A stretch of 64,000 bases of DNA from the NCBI GenBank assembly GCA_038250235.1, contig JBBSCO010000001.1, positions 1-64,000 of the forward strand, read 5' to 3'. The notes below the pieces were generated by a model that was not told the origin of the DNA, did not search any database, and was given only the letters and a program-made list of their open reading frames with translations. This document shows positions 63,239-64,000 of this stretch, in pieces. This DNA is from JAAUTS01 sp038250235. GTDB taxonomy: Bacteria > Verrucomicrobiota > Verrucomicrobiia > Methylacidiphilales > JAAUTS01. Position numbers and translations under genes: made by a program. Positions within the stretch are counted from its first letter, which is position 1. The number at the start of each line of letters is the position of its first letter.

Positions 63239-64000
63239 ATGAAAGACTTTCAGCCCCTTTTTCTACAGGACTTGGACATCCAGATGCAGCAGCTTTCTGT
63301 ACGTCGTCTTCAGTTGAATCGACATTTAAAAGAACTTACTTCAGTAGAGCAACATCACCATGACCATTTCCAAGTATTGCTTTACCTGGGTGGGCGTGGA
63401 GTCCAGTTGGTTGATGGACAGGGTTATCAGGTCAGGGCCGGAAGCATTTTGTGGTTTGAGCCAGGTCTGCCGCATGCATTCAAAGAGCTCCAAGGACTTA
63501 GACCTTTATGCCTGGTGCTTGATTTGGATCTCCAAGGGACCGGTTACCGGCCCAGCCGTCATGGTCAGCTTCGACCCGATGAATTATCCGAGGTGAAACA
63601 GCTTCTTTCCCGTCTGATGCAGATGAGGGATGATTCGGGACAGATCCGAAAAGCCGGCGTGGTGCTACTCGTGCTGGATATCCTCTTACGGAACATCGGA
63701 TGGCTCGCTCCTTCCCAATCGACATTGTCTCCTCCCATCGTCCGTCGTGTAAGAACCATTCTCGAAGATCCTGCGACACGATCCATGCCTCTCAGTCAGA
63801 TCGCCCAGCGGGCCGGGTATCAGCGTGATCATCTCAATCGCTTGCTAAAACAGGCATCTGGCTCCAGCATGGGACATCTTCGTGATCAGATGAGAATCAA
63901 ACAAGCCAGGCAACTTTTGACCCAATCCCTGAAGGTGCAGGATGTGGCACAGCGCTTGGGATTCTCCGATCAGAATTATTTCGCGCGCTGGTTCCGGCAA
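63239..64000 (+). CDS. AraC-family transcriptional regulator, 3' end outside window
   Basis: Open reading frame running off the right edge; 254 codons are visible. Residues about 30-100 form a cupin-type ligand-binding domain (HHHDHFQVLLYLGGRG, then GSILWFEPGLPHAFKEL). Residues about 170-254 form the AraC double helix-turn-helix (MPLSQIAQRAGYQRDHLNRL, then VQDVAQRLGFSDQNYFARWF, missing its last residues). It is divergent from the GH88 locus, which it probably controls in response to the pathway sugar. Confidence 0.92.
   Translation, partial: MKDFQPLFLQDLDIQMQQLSVRRLQLNRHLKELTSVEQHHHDHFQVLLYLGGRGVQLVDGQGYQVRAGSILWFEPGLPHAFKELQGLRPLCLVLDLDLQGTGYRPSRHGQLRPDELSEVKQLLSRLMQMRDDSGQIRKAGVVLLVLDILLRNIGWLAPSQSTLSPPIVRRVRTILEDPATRSMPLSQIAQRAGYQRDHLNRLLKQASGSSMGHLRDQMRIKQARQLLTQSLKVQDVAQRLGFSDQNYFARWFRQ

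Overview
The window reads as an ordinary, gene-dense bacterial chromosome segment from a Gram-negative, most likely a member of the Verrucomicrobiota (Opitutae-like). This is an inference from gene content, not a phylogeny. Supporting signs are an LptD homologue and an MlaFED-type lipid transporter (outer membrane), GTP-dependent PEP carboxykinase, the long-insert form of IspG, squalene genes hpnC and an hpnD-hpnE fusion, a GntR-like/LacI-like hybrid regulator, a GH88 polysaccharide locus, a decayed proton-pumping pyrophosphatase, and many TTG/GTG starts without clear Shine-Dalgarno sequences. Genes at both edges are cut by the window: a coiled-coil protein on the left and an AraC-family regulator on the right.

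Layout. 0-5.6 kb: coiled-coil protein fragment, prmA-like methyltransferase, mlaE-mlaF-mlaD, ispD with an unusual C-terminal extension, and a small membrane protein. 5.6-12.1 kb: citramalate synthase (-), adk and fmt (+), then a minus-strand nuclease/phosphatase-family protein, a LacI-like regulator and a lytic transglycosylase. 12.1-19.1 kb: priA, metG, pckG and a secreted nuclease-like protein. 19.1-21.7 kb (-): PNPOx-like protein, deoC, an unrecognised two-domain protein that looks nucleotide-related, and tRNA-Phe. 21.8-33.3 kb (+): trmB, lptD, ugd, then the tightly packed run purA, uppS, cdsA, dxr, rseP, ispG (isoprenoid and envelope synthesis). 33.4-40.9 kb (-): hpnDE fusion, hpnC, clpX, clpP, tig and a protein with three related helical units. 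41-45.3 kb: orphan PotD-like lipoprotein, a three-gene lipoprotein operon (LpoB-like, COG3014-like, YcfL-like) and a sugar nucleotidyltransferase. 45.4-48.6 kb: aconitase carrying a roughly 115-residue lysine-rich tail. 48.7-51.2 kb: accessory island with two PIN/antitoxin modules, several inverted repeats and a PrxQ-like peroxiredoxin. 51.2-54.2 kb: pnp, rpsO, a small ORF. 54.2-59.2 kb: palindromic element, secreted SH3-like protein, hppA pseudogene, SulP transporter. 59.2-64 kb: carbohydrate locus (Gfo/Idh dehydrogenase, cupin, GH88 unsaturated glucuronyl hydrolase, SDR) divergent from an AraC-type regulator.

How the parts fit. IspD, Dxr and IspG (MEP pathway) supply isoprenoid precursors. 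UppS turns them into the undecaprenyl carrier and HpnC/D/E into squalene. CdsA, MlaFED, LptD, the LpoB-like protein and the lytic transglycosylase serve membrane and cell-wall construction. The right-hand locus looks inducible and devoted to unsaturated uronate-containing oligosaccharides. No CRISPR array, rRNA, prophage or intact insertion sequence was seen.

The most unusual items are the lysine-rich aconitase tail, the histidine-kinase-DHp-like extension on IspD, the unrecognised protein beside deoC, the triplicated helical protein beside tig, the decayed hppA, and the repeat-rich toxin-antitoxin island with an apparent CTG-started toxin gene.
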